From Phormidium tanganyikae FI6-MK23 (GTDB taxonomy: Bacteria > Cyanobacteriota > Cyanobacteriia > Leptolyngbyales > Leptolyngbyaceae): a stretch of DNA of 64,000 bases. The stretch covers positions 1 to 64,000 of the forward strand of contig JAHHHU010000004.1 of assembly GCA_019359175.1 (NCBI GenBank). The letters are read 5' to 3'. Made by a program: the position numbers and the translations under genes. Below are positions 51,741-61,340 of this stretch, piece by piece (the first letter of the stretch is position 1; the number at the start of each line of letters is the position of its first letter). The notes under the pieces were generated by a model. That model saw only the letters and a program-made list of their open reading frames with translations, had not been told where the DNA came from and searched no databases.

Positions 51741-52114
51741 AAAAGTATCCTCCAAATATTGAAGTGGAGCGGGTCTATCAAAAAGGCGAAATAGCGATCG
51801 CGCGAATAACTTCAATCGTATGAAAGAGAATTCCAGAAAACCTCGGTCTCTGGATATCATTCGATCGAAGGTCGGGGCTGAGGCGAGTCCGATCGGACGA
51901 TTCGAGGCAAGAATTCTAAGTTTTGTTGAAATATCTGAGAATTTTTCCCCGTTTCCATTGTGACAAACATTCTTAGTGACCGCAGAATTTATCAACTTCT
52001 CATAACAATTGACGAAATTTTGAAGTGCAGTCAAAACAACACCGAATGATTCATAAATTTGATAAAATTTAACATCACTAAAACTAATATGACGCTCAAC
52101 AATTAGGAGATCTC
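51741..52114. other. Intergenic region between divergent genes
   Basis: 374 bases without a supported gene. It is AT-rich near 52000-52080, with promoter-like TAAAATTTAAC sequence, and serves the divergent pentapeptide and 139-aa genes. Confidence 0.5.
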
Positions 52115-52534
52115 ATGACCGGATTCATCCGAGGATTGTTTTCAAAATTGAAATCGAACGAGGCAGCAACGCCCCCTCCGGTAGAACGCCCAAAGCCAGA
52201 AAAAGTAGAGCGCCCGAAGCAAGAGAAATCTGCTTTCTTCTTAGAATCCAGTGATGCACAGACCTATGGCAATCTGGACTACATGAAGGCTTCCAAGAAG
52301 ATTCGCCGCACGTTCCCCAAAACGCTAGACAGCCCAGAGAATAAGGAATATATCCAAGAGCTTTCTGCGATGGGTCGGGTGGTTCCGGGACAAGTCAAGG
52401 TCGAGATCGTTGCTCCGAAGTCTGAATCCGAACCGACTCAGACTACACCCACAGAGGATGCTGCGGCTCAACGTCGCAAAGCGTCATCTGATATGGATAT
52501 GTTCCGCAAAATGGCGAAGGATATTCGCAAATAG
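52115..52534 (+). CDS. Conserved cyanobacterial protein, unknown
   Basis: 139 residues. The N-terminal basic helix MTGFIRGLFSKLKSNEAA is followed by a proline/lysine-rich linker (PPPVERPKPEKVERPKQEK). The conserved core is SAFFLESSDAQTYGNLDYMK, then ASKKIRRTFPKTLDSPENKE. A low-complexity threonine/glutamate segment and a helical C-terminus (MDMFRKMAKDIRK) follow. Soluble, no signal peptide. I recognise it as a cyanobacterial family but not its role. Good ribosome binding site AGGAGATCTC precedes the ATG. Confidence 0.72.
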   Translation: MTGFIRGLFSKLKSNEAATPPPVERPKPEKVERPKQEKSAFFLESSDAQTYGNLDYMKASKKIRRTFPKTLDSPENKEYIQELSAMGRVVPGQVKVEIVAPKSESEPTQTTPTEDAAAQRRKASSDMDMFRKMAKDIRK

Positions 52535-52544
52535 TTGATCGTCG

Positions 52545-52582
52545 CATCCATTAGCCAGAAAGTGACTTCTGGCTAATGGATG
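52545..52582. terminator. 16-bp stem terminator
   Basis: Exact arms CATCCATTAGCCAGAA (52545-52560) and complement (52567-52582) with a 6-base loop, between the convergent 139-aa gene and coaX (stop at 52584). It may serve both genes. Confidence 0.85.
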
Positions 52583-52583
52583 T

Positions 52584-53381
52584 TTAACGTCGCCTCAGAT
52601 CTCGAATCGATCGCATTCCCCAAAATACAACATCCAAATCCAATCGAATCTGTTCAGAAATCTTCGGTTCGATCTCCTCGAATAACCGATAAATTAGTTC
52701 TGCATCGCCCCCAGTTAGCACGATCGTACTTTTCTCAAACTGCTGATTCCAATCTTCGATAAAGCTGCGAATTCCCGCCAGAAGTGTGTTGAGAATTCCG
52801 CTCTCGATCGCGCCTTTGGTGTCCTTTGCCCATCGCGCTGGAAGGGTTGCAACTTGCCCGATCGTGGGTAGTGCTGCTGTATGTTGTCCCAAAGCTTGAA
52901 ACTGCATACGAACTCCAGGCACGATAGCGCCTCCAGTCAGTTCATTTTTCTCGTTTGCGCCCGTGAAAGTCATTGCAGTTCCACAATCGATGACCAATGC
53001 GGGACTGCTATAACTTTGGATCGCGCCCCAGACGGCTAAAGCGCGATCAATCCCCAAAGTGGGATAGAGTTGCTGAAGGGGAATCTCACTTAGAGAAATG
53101 CAGTGCGAATTGGGAACGTTTCGCCAACAATTGAACTGCTCCGGCACAACTGACGCGATCCATAACTCTGAGTCAATCGTTAACCCTGGCGCTGACTGAT
53201 AAATTAAACTAATTTGATTCGTTGTAAAATTCGAGATGGGATCACTCAGCAAAGTTACTGATTTCTCGGCAAAGTGCGGCGTATCGTATTTTTCTTGAAT
53301 TTGGTCATTTTTGAATAAAGCCCAGTGTAGACGGGAGTTTCCAATATTTAGAGCAATCCAACCGCTGACTATTAGATCCAT
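52584..53381 (-). CDS. coaX: Type III pantothenate kinase
   Basis: First enzyme of coenzyme A synthesis: phosphorylates pantothenate with ATP. 265 residues, ASKHA fold. Motifs: IALNIGNSRLHWALF (phosphate 1; usual D-x-G-N-T form here NIGNS), GIDRALAVWGA, ALVIDCGTAMTFTGA, GGAIVPGVRMQFQAL and VLTGGDAELI. The absence of typeI/II features and this motif set fit CoaX. The next gene, flv3, is divergent with 107 bases between. Confidence 0.93.
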   Translation of the reverse strand: MDLIVSGWIALNIGNSRLHWALFKNDQIQEKYDTPHFAEKSVTLLSDPISNFTTNQISLIYQSAPGLTIDSELWIASVVPEQFNCWRNVPNSHCISLSEIPLQQLYPTLGIDRALAVWGAIQSYSSPALVIDCGTAMTFTGANEKNELTGGAIVPGVRMQFQALGQHTAALPTIGQVATLPARWAKDTKGAIESGILNTLLAGIRSFIEDWNQQFEKSTIVLTGGDAELIYRLFEEIEPKISEQIRLDLDVVFWGMRSIRDLRRR

Positions 53382-53488
53382 TTATGGGTAAGCTTACTTA
53401 TTGAAACTTTACAAATTGAGATACAACGGGCGAAAATCAAACTATAAAAGAACTGCTTTACCGTTCACATCACTTTTGGGAGATCGTT

Positions 53489-55225
53489 ATGGTCGCTTCT
53501 GCTCCTCGCTCCACTCGATCGCGAGTTCGTCTCACCACCGAAACTAGCGACATCGCACCGGAAACTACCACCATTCGATCGCTCGACTGGGATCGCGATC
53601 GCTTTGACATCGAATTCTCTCTCGAAAACGGAACCACTTATAATTCCTTTTTGATTAGAGGTGAGAAAATTGCTCTCGTTGATACCTCCCACGCCAAATT
53701 CCGCGAGCTTTACATCGATGCGCTCAACGAGGTGATCGATCCGCAAGACATTGATTATCTCATCATCAGCCACACCGAACCGGATCATAGTGGTCTAGTT
53801 CGCGATGTCCTGGAGCTAAATCCTGACATTATCGTTGTCGGCGCAAAAGTCGCGATTCAATTCCTCGAAAACTTGGTGCATCAACCATTCAAAAGCAAAA
53901 TCGTCAAAAGTGGCGATCGCTTAGATTTAGGCAACGGTCACGAACTCGAATTCGTTTCTGCACCAAATCTGCACTGGCCCGACACCATTTTCACTTATGA
54001 CCACAAAACGCAGACTTTGTTTACCTGCGATGCCTTCGGGATGCACTTCTGCGACGATCACACCTACGACGAAGACCTTGATATCCTCGAAGCAGAGTTT
54101 AGGCAATATTACGACTGCCTGATGGCTCCGAATGCCCGATCGGTATTGGGCGCGATCAAACGCATCAACGAACTCCCCGAAATTACAACGATCGCCACAG
54201 GTCATGGGCCTCTCTTGCGCTACAACCTGAAGGAATTAGTTGGACGCTACCAAGACTGGAGCCAAACCCAAGCAAAAGCGACTACCACCGTTGGACTGTT
54301 CTACGTTTCGGGATATGGGTACGGAGATCGACTCGCTCAAGCGATCGTCACCGGAATCACCAAAACTGGGGTCGCTGTGGAAATGATGGATTTGCGCGTT
54401 GCCGAGCCTCAAGAAGTCCGCGAACTGGTCGAACTCTCAAGCGCGATCGTATTAGGAATGTCACCGCAATCTGGAGAAGGCGCTGAAAATCCGAGAGCCG
54501 CGATCGGGACAATCCTCGCTGCCGCAAATTCCAAGCAAAACTTTGGACTATTTGAAGTCGGAGGCGGTAACGATGAAGCCGTTTACCCGATTCGGAATCA
54601 GTTCCGAGAAATCGGACTCACCGAGAAGTTCGAGCCGATCAAAATCGAAGTCGAACCAACCGAAACGATTTACAAGCTTTGTGAAGAGTCAGGAACCGAC
54701 TTGGGACAATGGCTAACCCGCGATCGCACCGTCAAACAGATGAAAGCGCTCGATACCGAGTTAGACAAAGCCCTAGGTCGCATCAGCGGCGGTCTGTACA
54801 TCATTACAGCAAAGAAGGGTGACATTTCCAGCGCGATGTTGGCATCTTGGGTTTCTCAAGCGAGTTCTGAGCCATTGGGAGTCTCGATCGCTGTTGCAAA
54901 AGATCGCGCGATCGAATCTCTGCTGCACGTTGGCGATCGCTTTGTGTTGAACGCACTCGAAGAAGGCAAATATCAAACCTTGATGAAGCACTTCCTCAAG
55001 CGGTTCGCTCCCGGAGCCGATCGTTTTGCGGATGTCACAACCTATCCAGCAACGAATGGTTCACCGATTCTGGGGGATGCCTTGGCATATATGGAATGTG
55101 AAGTCGTCAGCCGGATGGAATGTAGCGATCATTGGATCGTTTACAGCACCGTAAATGCTGGACGAGTGGCGAAAGCGGATGCTTTGACTGCCGTTCACCA
55201 TCGGAAAGTTGGAAATCACTATTAA
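53489..55225 (+). CDS. flv3: Flavodiiron protein Flv3
   Basis: 578 residues. In cyanobacteria it forms a heterodimer with Flv1 that reduces oxygen to water with electrons from photosystem I, without making reactive oxygen. Domains: metallo-beta-lactamase-like di-iron domain (HTEPDH ligands, then LHWPD, CDAFGMH and GHGP), flavodoxin domain (about 260-410) with GLFYVSGYGYGDRLAQAIV, and a C-terminal flavin reductase domain (about 430-578) with GLYIITAKKGDISSAMLASW. The canonical metal ligands are all present, which identifies the Flv3 side of the pair. The Flv1 gene follows 179 bases downstream. Confidence 0.96.
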   Translation: MVASAPRSTRSRVRLTTETSDIAPETTTIRSLDWDRDRFDIEFSLENGTTYNSFLIRGEKIALVDTSHAKFRELYIDALNEVIDPQDIDYLIISHTEPDHSGLVRDVLELNPDIIVVGAKVAIQFLENLVHQPFKSKIVKSGDRLDLGNGHELEFVSAPNLHWPDTIFTYDHKTQTLFTCDAFGMHFCDDHTYDEDLDILEAEFRQYYDCLMAPNARSVLGAIKRINELPEITTIATGHGPLLRYNLKELVGRYQDWSQTQAKATTTVGLFYVSGYGYGDRLAQAIVTGITKTGVAVEMMDLRVAEPQEVRELVELSSAIVLGMSPQSGEGAENPRAAIGTILAAANSKQNFGLFEVGGGNDEAVYPIRNQFREIGLTEKFEPIKIEVEPTETIYKLCEESGTDLGQWLTRDRTVKQMKALDTELDKALGRISGGLYIITAKKGDISSAMLASWVSQASSEPLGVSIAVAKDRAIESLLHVGDRFVLNALEEGKYQTLMKHFLKRFAPGADRFADVTTYPATNGSPILGDALAYMECEVVSRMECSDHWIVYSTVNAGRVAKADALTAVHHRKVGNHY

Positions 55226-55265
55226 CTAACGTGAACTGTTGCACTGCGTTGTTGGCGGATTGCTG

Positions 55266-55298
55266 CCCCTAAGTTCTCCAGAATGGGGAACTTAGGGG
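55266..55298. repeat. Hairpin repeat between flv3 and flv1
   Basis: CCCCTAAGTTCTCC (55266-55279) pairs with GGGGAACTTAGGGG (55285-55298) with one wobble and an AGAAT loop. The core CCAGAATGGGG is shared with 35391. It may lower read-through from flv3 into flv1. Confidence 0.72.
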
Positions 55299-55404
55299 AC
55301 TTGTCAGATTCATCATCGCAGCGCACTCTTCTACCGAACTCACATGAAACGAAGGATGAAAAAAGTCCTCATCCTGTTCTCCTCACCCTTCATCCTTTTG
55401 TCCT

Positions 55405-57126
55405 ATGCTTCAAACCAAGCCCAGAGATGTACAAGTTGCCGAAATCGCCCAAAATACTTGGATTTTACGATCGCGCACTTGGGATCGCCTGAAATTTGAA
55501 GTCGAATATGCTCGACAAAAAGGCACAACCGCAAACAGCTACCTAATCCAAGCAGACAAGAACGCCCTGATCGATCCGCCAGGCGGCTCTTTTACCGATA
55601 TTTTTCTTAAAGAACTACACGATCAGCAGTACTTTCAAAAGCTCGATTACGTGATTCTGGGTCACGTCAACTCGAATCGCATCGAAACGATCAAACGACT
55701 CCTCGAAGCCGCGCCACAACTTACGATCGTTTGCTCCCGTCCTGCTGTCAACACGCTCAAAGCCGCTTTTCCGAATCAAACTCTCAACATCACCGCTGTG
55801 CGGGGTGAAGAAGTTTTGGATCTCGGCAAAGGTCATGCGCTACAGTTCGCCTTCACGCCCACGCCGCGATGGGTCGATGGTCTCTGCACCTACGATCCAG
55901 CAACCCGCATTCTCTACACCGATAAATTCTTCGGCGCTCACGTTTGCGACGATGCGATCTTCGACGAAAACTGGAAACAACTCGACGACGATCGACATTA
56001 CTATTTCGATTGTCTCCACGCATCTCAATCGAAACAGGTCGAAGACTCGATCGACAAACTCGCCCGATTTCGCCCCAAATGGTATGCTGTCGGGCACGGG
56101 CCAATTGTGCGCTACAGCCAAAGCCGTCTCAAACTCGAATACCTCGAATGGTGCGAACAGCAAAAGACTCAAGAACTCTCCGTCGCGCTGCTCTACACCT
56201 CGGCTTATGGCAACACGGCATCCGTGGCTTATGCGATCGCCAAAGGTCTTACCGATTCCGAAATCAAAGTGGAGTCGATCAACTGCGAACTCGCTGATCC
56301 AAGTGAAATCACCACTGCGATCGATCAATGCGATGGTTTCGTCATCGGCTCCCCAACGCTCGGCGGACACGCTCCCACTCAAATGCAGACTGCTTTAGGA
56401 TTAGTGCTGTCAACAGCTTCAAAAACGAAAATTGCAGGCGTTTTCGGTTCCTACGGCTGGAGCGGTGAAGCGATCGACCTTTTAGAAGGCAGATTGCAAG
56501 ACGCAGGTTTTATGTTCGGATTTGACACGATCCGTGTTAAGTTCAAACCGTCTGAAGAAGTGATTCAGCATTGTGAAGCCGCCGGAGTTGAGTTTGCTCA
56601 AGCGTTGAAAAAGGCGAAAAAAGTAAGAGCGCCACGCCAAGGAGTCGCTGATGCACAGAGCGATCGTACCGAACAAGCGATCGGTCGCGTGGTCGGTTCC
56701 CTCTGCGTGATCACAGCAAATCACGGAGAAACACCCTTTGGCGTTTTGACTTCATGGATCTCCCAAGCGACTTTTACCCCGCCCGGAATCACCGTTGCTG
56801 TTCCCAAAGATCGCGCTGAAGGCGTTCTAGATCAGGCTGAAACTCCCTTCGTTCTCAATATTTTGAAAGAAGGGCGAAACATTCGACGCAACTTTCTTAG
56901 AGCAACCGCACCTGGAGAAGATCGTTTCGCCGAACTCAGCACCGAAACCGCCTCGAATGGCTGCCCGATTCTTCTAGATGCTCTCGCCTATCTCGAATGT
57001 AAAGTCGAAAATCGGATGGACTGCGGAGATCATTGGCTAATCTATGCCACGGTTGAAAACGGCAAAGTTCTCGAAGCAACGGGCGTGACCGCCGTTCAGC
57101 ACCGCAAATCGGCAAGCGCATATTAA
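55405..57126 (+). CDS. flv1: Flavodiiron protein Flv1 (degenerate metal site)
   Basis: 573 residues with the same three domains as Flv3: lactamase-like (ANSYLIQADKNALIDPPGGS), flavodoxin (ALLYTSAYGNTASVAYAIAK) and flavin reductase (GSLCVITANHGETPFGVLTSW). The di-iron ligands are replaced: HVNSNR instead of HxExDH, PRWVD instead of HWPD, TDKFFG instead of CDAFG, with GHGP kept. This basic pattern is the hallmark of Flv1, which is thought to bind no iron or another metal and depends on Flv3. Start ATG at 55405. Confidence 0.95.
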   Translation: MLQTKPRDVQVAEIAQNTWILRSRTWDRLKFEVEYARQKGTTANSYLIQADKNALIDPPGGSFTDIFLKELHDQQYFQKLDYVILGHVNSNRIETIKRLLEAAPQLTIVCSRPAVNTLKAAFPNQTLNITAVRGEEVLDLGKGHALQFAFTPTPRWVDGLCTYDPATRILYTDKFFGAHVCDDAIFDENWKQLDDDRHYYFDCLHASQSKQVEDSIDKLARFRPKWYAVGHGPIVRYSQSRLKLEYLEWCEQQKTQELSVALLYTSAYGNTASVAYAIAKGLTDSEIKVESINCELADPSEITTAIDQCDGFVIGSPTLGGHAPTQMQTALGLVLSTASKTKIAGVFGSYGWSGEAIDLLEGRLQDAGFMFGFDTIRVKFKPSEEVIQHCEAAGVEFAQALKKAKKVRAPRQGVADAQSDRTEQAIGRVVGSLCVITANHGETPFGVLTSWISQATFTPPGITVAVPKDRAEGVLDQAETPFVLNILKEGRNIRRNFLRATAPGEDRFAELSTETASNGCPILLDALAYLECKVENRMDCGDHWLIYATVENGKVLEATGVTAVQHRKSASAY

Positions 57127-57186
57127 TGTGCGTAAATTCAATATCAGGCTTTGTCGATCGAGATAATAAACCCTAAAACCCCAGCT

Positions 57187-58182
57187 TTACCCGCACTGAG
57201 AATCAAGCGCGACAAACTTCCGCAGCTTGCAGCGTCGATCGACAAACGACACCATTTTTCCAGACGGATTTGGAGCCGTTGCATTCCCCCATCTCGAAGG
57301 CAGCAACAATACCAAATCCCGCTGAACCTGTCGCCAATAGACCTCTGGAAACCTCACGTAATCGTAGTCACAATGCCGCATCACTCGTTCAATTCGTCGA
57401 TAGCGGTTCAGTGACCAATCGCGTAAAATCTGCCAGGACGGATGCAAATCAGGTGACAAAATGAACGGATAAGCGCGACGATGTAACTTTGGCAAATAGT
57501 CGTAAATCCAAAACTCCATCATCGATCGGTAACCCGGATTCTCATACGCTCTCAGTTCCAGCATCTCTCGGCGCGTCACACCAAAGCGATCGAGCAATTC
57601 CGTCGGCAAATAGCAAACTCCTTGCTCTGCATCCTCGCGCAAATCTCGCAGCGTGTTGTAAAACTGATCGACCACCCCAAACGCGCCCACAACTTGCCAC
57701 GTTTGGGTTGACAGAAATGGTAAAACCTGAAAAAATGGCGAAGCTAGTTCGCGCAGCATAGTCTCAAATGCGTCGATCGTTTCAAAAAACAAATTTTTCT
57801 GGCTATAGCGATCAAGGGCGACCAAATATCGTTCCCAGGACTGCTGAGAAAGCTGGCAGCTTTGATCAGGCTGGTCAAACCAGCATTGGCGCATCGATTC
57901 AAACAGCGACCGGTAAACTCCCGCAGGTTGAACTTTTCCGGTTGCACTCAGCCACCGCCAAGCCGCGTAAAAATCTTGGAACTGCTTAGTACCCCCTCCA
58001 ACAAGGTCGCTTTCTGCTAAACGATCCGCTAAACGAATCCAGCGAATTCGTTCGATCCAAGCCTGCCGGATCTCTGATTCTAATTCCATGACCCAAGCAG
58101 CATTGTCCTCGTCCTTCAGGGCATCATCCGCGATCGCGCGATAATGGGACGACCCAAACAACTCAGCAACAGACGTATTCAT
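57187..58182 (-). CDS. Squalene/phytoene synthase family protein
   Basis: 331 residues. The region EIRQAWIERIRWIRLADRLA and the later VVDQFYNTLRDLREDAEQG with VCYLPTELLDRFGVTRREML resemble the substrate-binding and second aspartate-rich motif of squalene and phytoene synthases. The first DxxxD motif is not clear: the region where it should lie reads IRLADRLAESD. The chain is shorter and diverged, with an aromatic-rich C-terminus (YDYVRFPEVYWRQVQRDL). It may make a terpenoid or have lost activity. Convergent with flv1, with a 60-base gap. Confidence 0.78.
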   Translation of the reverse strand: MNTSVAELFGSSHYRAIADDALKDEDNAAWVMELESEIRQAWIERIRWIRLADRLAESDLVGGGTKQFQDFYAAWRWLSATGKVQPAGVYRSLFESMRQCWFDQPDQSCQLSQQSWERYLVALDRYSQKNLFFETIDAFETMLRELASPFFQVLPFLSTQTWQVVGAFGVVDQFYNTLRDLREDAEQGVCYLPTELLDRFGVTRREMLELRAYENPGYRSMMEFWIYDYLPKLHRRAYPFILSPDLHPSWQILRDWSLNRYRRIERVMRHCDYDYVRFPEVYWRQVQRDLVLLLPSRWGNATAPNPSGKMVSFVDRRCKLRKFVALDSQCG

Positions 58183-58607
58183 ATCAACAGGTGAATTTCG
58201 GACTTGCCACGGGACTCGTAATTAGAATTCCCAGGTTTTGATAGGATTAACGGGTGTAAAATTACAGCCGTTTCACCGTATGAATAGAGTGAGCGAATTT
58301 GGTAAAATCCACTTCAGCCTCTGGGAATTGAGGTAGATGAGAAGCAACGAGGAAATAAATCTCTCGTGGGGGCACTGAAGTGAACCACCACCCGAAAAAT
58401 TGGGGTAAGAGCAATTCTCGATCGAAAACGCTCTCTGATGTGAGGATGAAGATGTTGCCCTTCAGGAGCGATCGAACTTCGCGATCTACAAATTGTTAAA
58501 AAATTCAAATTTTTTAATAGGATTTGAATGAACTTGTGACCATGTTACTCGCTTTTACAAACCTGCTTAACTTTTGTTTCTCTCAATGGAAAGGATGAAT
58601 TGATACC
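58183..58607. other. Intergenic region with RNA-like folding
   Basis: 425 bases between the divergent squalene-synthase-like gene and accD. A three-way junction can be drawn at 58310-58382: outer stem CACTTCAG/CTGAAGTG, hairpin CCTC/GAGG (58318-58333) and hairpin ACGAG/CTCGT (58347-58367). Two further small hairpins follow (CCC/GGG near 58396-58411; AGAGC/GCTCT near 58409-58435). I recognise no known ncRNA. No coding frame is evident. Confidence 0.45.
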
Positions 58608-59528
58608 ATGTCGCTATTCGATTGGTTTGCAAATCGGCGGAAGTCCGATCACCAAGTCCCTCAAGCTCAAGAGCGAGAAATCGCAGACGGACTTTGGAAA
58701 AAGTGCGAAATGTGTGGAGTGCTGACTTATACCAAGGATTTGAGAGCGAATCAGATGGTTTGCCTAGAGTGCAATCATCATATGCGCGTGTTCAGCCCGG
58801 AGCGGATTCGACAACTGATCGATGCGGATACTTGGGTCGCGATCGACGAAGATATTCTTCCCGCCGACCCGCTGAAATTTCGCGCCCGCAAGTCTTACAC
58901 GGATTATCTCCGCGATACTCAAGAGAAAACAAAGCTAACCGAAGCAGTACAAACTGGAATCGGTCAACTCGACGGTTGCCAAGTTGCATTAGGCGTGATG
59001 GATTTTCGCTTTATCGGCGGCAGCATGGGATCGGTCGTCGGTGAAAAGATTACGCGCCTGATCGAACGCGCAACCCAACAACGCCTTCCCGTCGTAATCG
59101 TCTGCGCTTCAGGCGGCGCGAGAATGCAAGAAGGAATGCTCAGTCTGATGCAGATGGCAAAAATCTCCGGCGCACTGCAACGTCACCGAGAAAGCCGACT
59201 CCTCTACATTCCGGTACTTACTCATCCGACGACTGGCGGTGTGACTGCGAGCTTTGCCATGTTAGGAGACATTATTTTGGCAGAGCCGAAAGCCATGATC
59301 GCCTTTGCCGGACGACGAGTGATCGAACAAAACTTGCGCCAAAAGCTCCCCGACGACTTCCAAACGGCGGAATACTTGCTCAATCATGGTTTTGTCGATG
59401 CGATCGTGCCCCGCACCCAGCTTAAAAAGACCCTAGCGCAACTGATTCGCCTGCACCAGCCCGTCATTCCCAACGCGCACGGCATCCAAATTCCGGGAAT
59501 TAAAACCTTTACCTCAGCCCCCGATTAG
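58608..59528 (+). CDS. accD: Acetyl-CoA carboxylase carboxyltransferase beta subunit
   Basis: 306 residues. Makes malonyl-CoA from carboxybiotin and acetyl-CoA, together with AccA. The N-terminal zinc ribbon is [10 protein letters not shown] and [10 protein letters not shown] (CxxC pairs). The carboxyltransferase core has [56 protein letters not shown] and [16 protein letters not shown]. Feeds the fatty acid genes fabF/acpP at the other end. The following gene, psbV, starts 174 bases later. accA is not in the window. Confidence 0.96.
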   Translation: MSLFDWFANRRKSDHQVPQAQEREIADGLWKKCEMCGVLTYTKDLRANQMVCLECNHHMRVFSPERIRQLIDADTWVAIDEDILPADPLKFRARKSYTDYLRDTQEKTKLTEAVQTGIGQLDGCQVALGVMDFRFIGGSMGSVVGEKITRLIERATQQRLPVVIVCASGGARMQEGMLSLMQMAKISGALQRHRESRLLYIPVLTHPTTGGVTASFAMLGDIILAEPKAMIAFAGRRVIEQNLRQKLPDDFQTAEYLLNHGFVDAIVPRTQLKKTLAQLIRLHQPVIPNAHGIQIPGIKTFTSAPD

Positions 59529-59702
59529 GTGGAATCTCAAGATTGGTGAAAGCATTGTCACAGCGGCATGATATTGATATTAAAGAGGTCTATTCTCATC
59601 ATCAGCAAAGCCGATCGCTCGATTTGCCGATTGCCTTCGGGCTGCCATCATCGATTGTTGTGTTGTGAAGTCCGATTACTGAGCCACATTTTAAGGAGAA
59701 CC

Positions 59703-60194
59703 ATGCTTAAAAGATTTCTTTGGCTTGCTGTAGCCACCGTCTTTTTTGCCTTTCAGGTATTAACACAGTCCGCTCAAGCCGCTGAACTGGATGCTACGAC
59801 TCGCACGGTTGTCAAAGATGCCAATGGAGGAACGGTGACACTTTCACTCAAACAAGTGAAAGAAGGCAAGCGCCTATTTCAGTATGCTTGCGCCCAGTGT
59901 CATGCTGGTGGCGTAACCAAAACTGACCCCAACGTTGGACTCGACCCCGAAGCGCTATCGCTGGCGACCCCGCCCCGCGATAACGTGAATGAGTTGGTAG
60001 AGTACATGAAAGTGCCCATGAGCTACGACGGGACGACGGATATTTCCGAAGTGCATCCGAGCCTCAAGAGCAAAGATACTTTCCCCGAAATGCGAAACCT
60101 GACCGAGCAGGATTTAGTTGCGATCGCAGGTCACGTCTTGCTTCAACCCAAAGTTGTCGGCGACAAATGGGGCGGCGGCAAAATCTACTACTAA
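59703..60194 (+). CDS. psbV: Photosystem II cytochrome c-550 PsbV
   Basis: 163 residues, start ATG 59703 preceded by AAGGAG. A signal peptide ends at AQA, giving mature AELDATTRTV. Heme motif CAQCH with mature C37, C40 and axial H41, and the second axial ligand H92 in SEVHPS, as in known PsbV. It is a lumenal extrinsic subunit that stabilises the oxygen-evolving manganese cluster. C-terminal VVGDKWGGGKIYY completes it. Followed after 24 bases by the paralogue psbV2. Confidence 0.96.
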   Translation: MLKRFLWLAVATVFFAFQVLTQSAQAAELDATTRTVVKDANGGTVTLSLKQVKEGKRLFQYACAQCHAGGVTKTDPNVGLDPEALSLATPPRDNVNELVEYMKVPMSYDGTTDISEVHPSLKSKDTFPEMRNLTEQDLVAIAGHVLLQPKVVGDKWGGGKIYY

Positions 60195-60218
60195 ACCCCA
60201 ATTAGGCTGACCCTACTT

Positions 60219-60722
60219 ATGCTGATACAAGCTTTCCGAACGTTCTGGCAACGAAGCCTTCTAATTTTCTGTCTTGCTTCTATCGCCTGGGGAGCGGTCA
60301 GCCTTCCTGCCTACGCAAAAGTTGATCCGTACATTAGAAATTATCTACAAGTTACTGATCCGGTTCCGGTGGTGCTCAACGATCGAGGCGAAACGCGATC
60401 GTTCTCCGCTGAGAATCTGATTGAAGGTAAAAAACTATTTGAACTGCATTGCGCCTCTTGTCATGTGGGAGGCTCGACTTTACCCAATCCGGCTGTTCCT
60501 TTGTCGCTAGCGGCGCTGAAGCAGGCAACCCCGCCGCGCGATACCGTTGAGCAATTGATTCAATTTATGCGGCAGCCGATGACTTACGACGGTAGCGAAG
60601 ATTCTTTATTGTGTCGAGAAGTTCCAGAGTCTTGGCTGTCTCAGTCAGAAGTAGAAAACCTTTCAGGCTTTATCTTACGGGCGGCTGAAAAAGCGAAGGG
60701 GTGGGGAAGCACGAATTTTTAG
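60219..60722 (+). CDS. psbV2: Cytochrome c-550-like protein PsbV2
   Basis: 167 residues. The signal peptide ends with PAYA, and the mature part has the heme motif CASCH. The second heme ligand of PsbV is missing: the segment MTYDGSEDSLLCREVPES places a cysteine beside the place of H92. PsbV2 of Thermosynechococcus is reported to bind heme through His and Cys, so this cysteine fits. The role is unclear, as it is not a stoichiometric PSII subunit. Adjacent to psbV, probably in one unit. Confidence 0.92.
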   Translation: MLIQAFRTFWQRSLLIFCLASIAWGAVSLPAYAKVDPYIRNYLQVTDPVPVVLNDRGETRSFSAENLIEGKKLFELHCASCHVGGSTLPNPAVPLSLAALKQATPPRDTVEQLIQFMRQPMTYDGSEDSLLCREVPESWLSQSEVENLSGFILRAAEKAKGWGSTNF

Positions 60723-60828
60723 GGCGGATTTCTGGAAAGATTTTTCGTTTTACAAGCTGTCAATCTGAGTACGACACGCTGTAAAATACAAGGACAATCT
60801 GAAGAACAAATTCGTTCCGAGAAAAACT

Positions 60829-61242
60829 ATGAAATCGATCGCTTCTGCTATCCGGGGTCTGTCCCTGGCGTTCTGTGCGGTTCTACTGATGATAGGCAGC
60901 CTTTTCCTGTCTGCTGCTCCTGCCTCGGCGGATACCGTAACGGTGAAGATGGGATCGGCTAAGGGTCTGGTGTTTGATCCGGCAGTCGTGACCGTTAAGC
61001 CTGGAGACACGATTCAATTTCAGGTGGGTCAATTGCCGCCACACAACGTAATTTTCGACTCTGCGAAAATTCCTAACAAAGACGCGGATTTGGCAGCAAA
61101 GCTATCTCACAAAGGCTTAGAAGGCGCAAAGAAGACCTTTGATGTGACGATCCCGGCTGATGCCCCTGCTGGAGACTACACCTACTACTGCCTACCTCAC
61201 AGGGGTGCAGGCATGGTTGGTAAAGTTGTCGTGGCAGGCTAA
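60829..61242 (+). CDS. petE: Plastocyanin
   Basis: 137 residues with signal peptide ending in AAPASA-DT. Soluble lumenal copper protein that carries electrons from cytochrome b6f to photosystem I. The copper ligands are the first histidine in QLPPHNVIFD, then the cysteine, second histidine and methionine in YYCLPHRGAGM. The mature domain is about 102 residues. Start ATG 60829. A possible -10 TAAAAT (60782-60787) lies upstream. Directly next to petJ, its iron-containing substitute. Confidence 0.96.
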   Translation: MKSIASAIRGLSLAFCAVLLMIGSLFLSAAPASADTVTVKMGSAKGLVFDPAVVTVKPGDTIQFQVGQLPPHNVIFDSAKIPNKDADLAAKLSHKGLEGAKKTFDVTIPADAPAGDYTYYCLPHRGAGMVGKVVVAG

Positions 61243-61340
61243 TTCAAATCGCGTTCTCTTTAGTTCTGCGGTTGCAGTTTGATCTCCGTTCTACAATGAG
61301 GTCAGTGCTTTTTACCCATGTTGGCGCAGGATTAGGGAGA

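Noticed and set aside
51741-52034. N-terminal extension of the pentapeptide protein
   Set aside because: A clear ribosome binding site and signal peptide support the ATG at 51740; the upstream residues have no coding character.
55840-56398. Long open frames inside flv1 in other frames
   Set aside because: They are shadows of a well conserved gene and arise from its codon use and low stop density.
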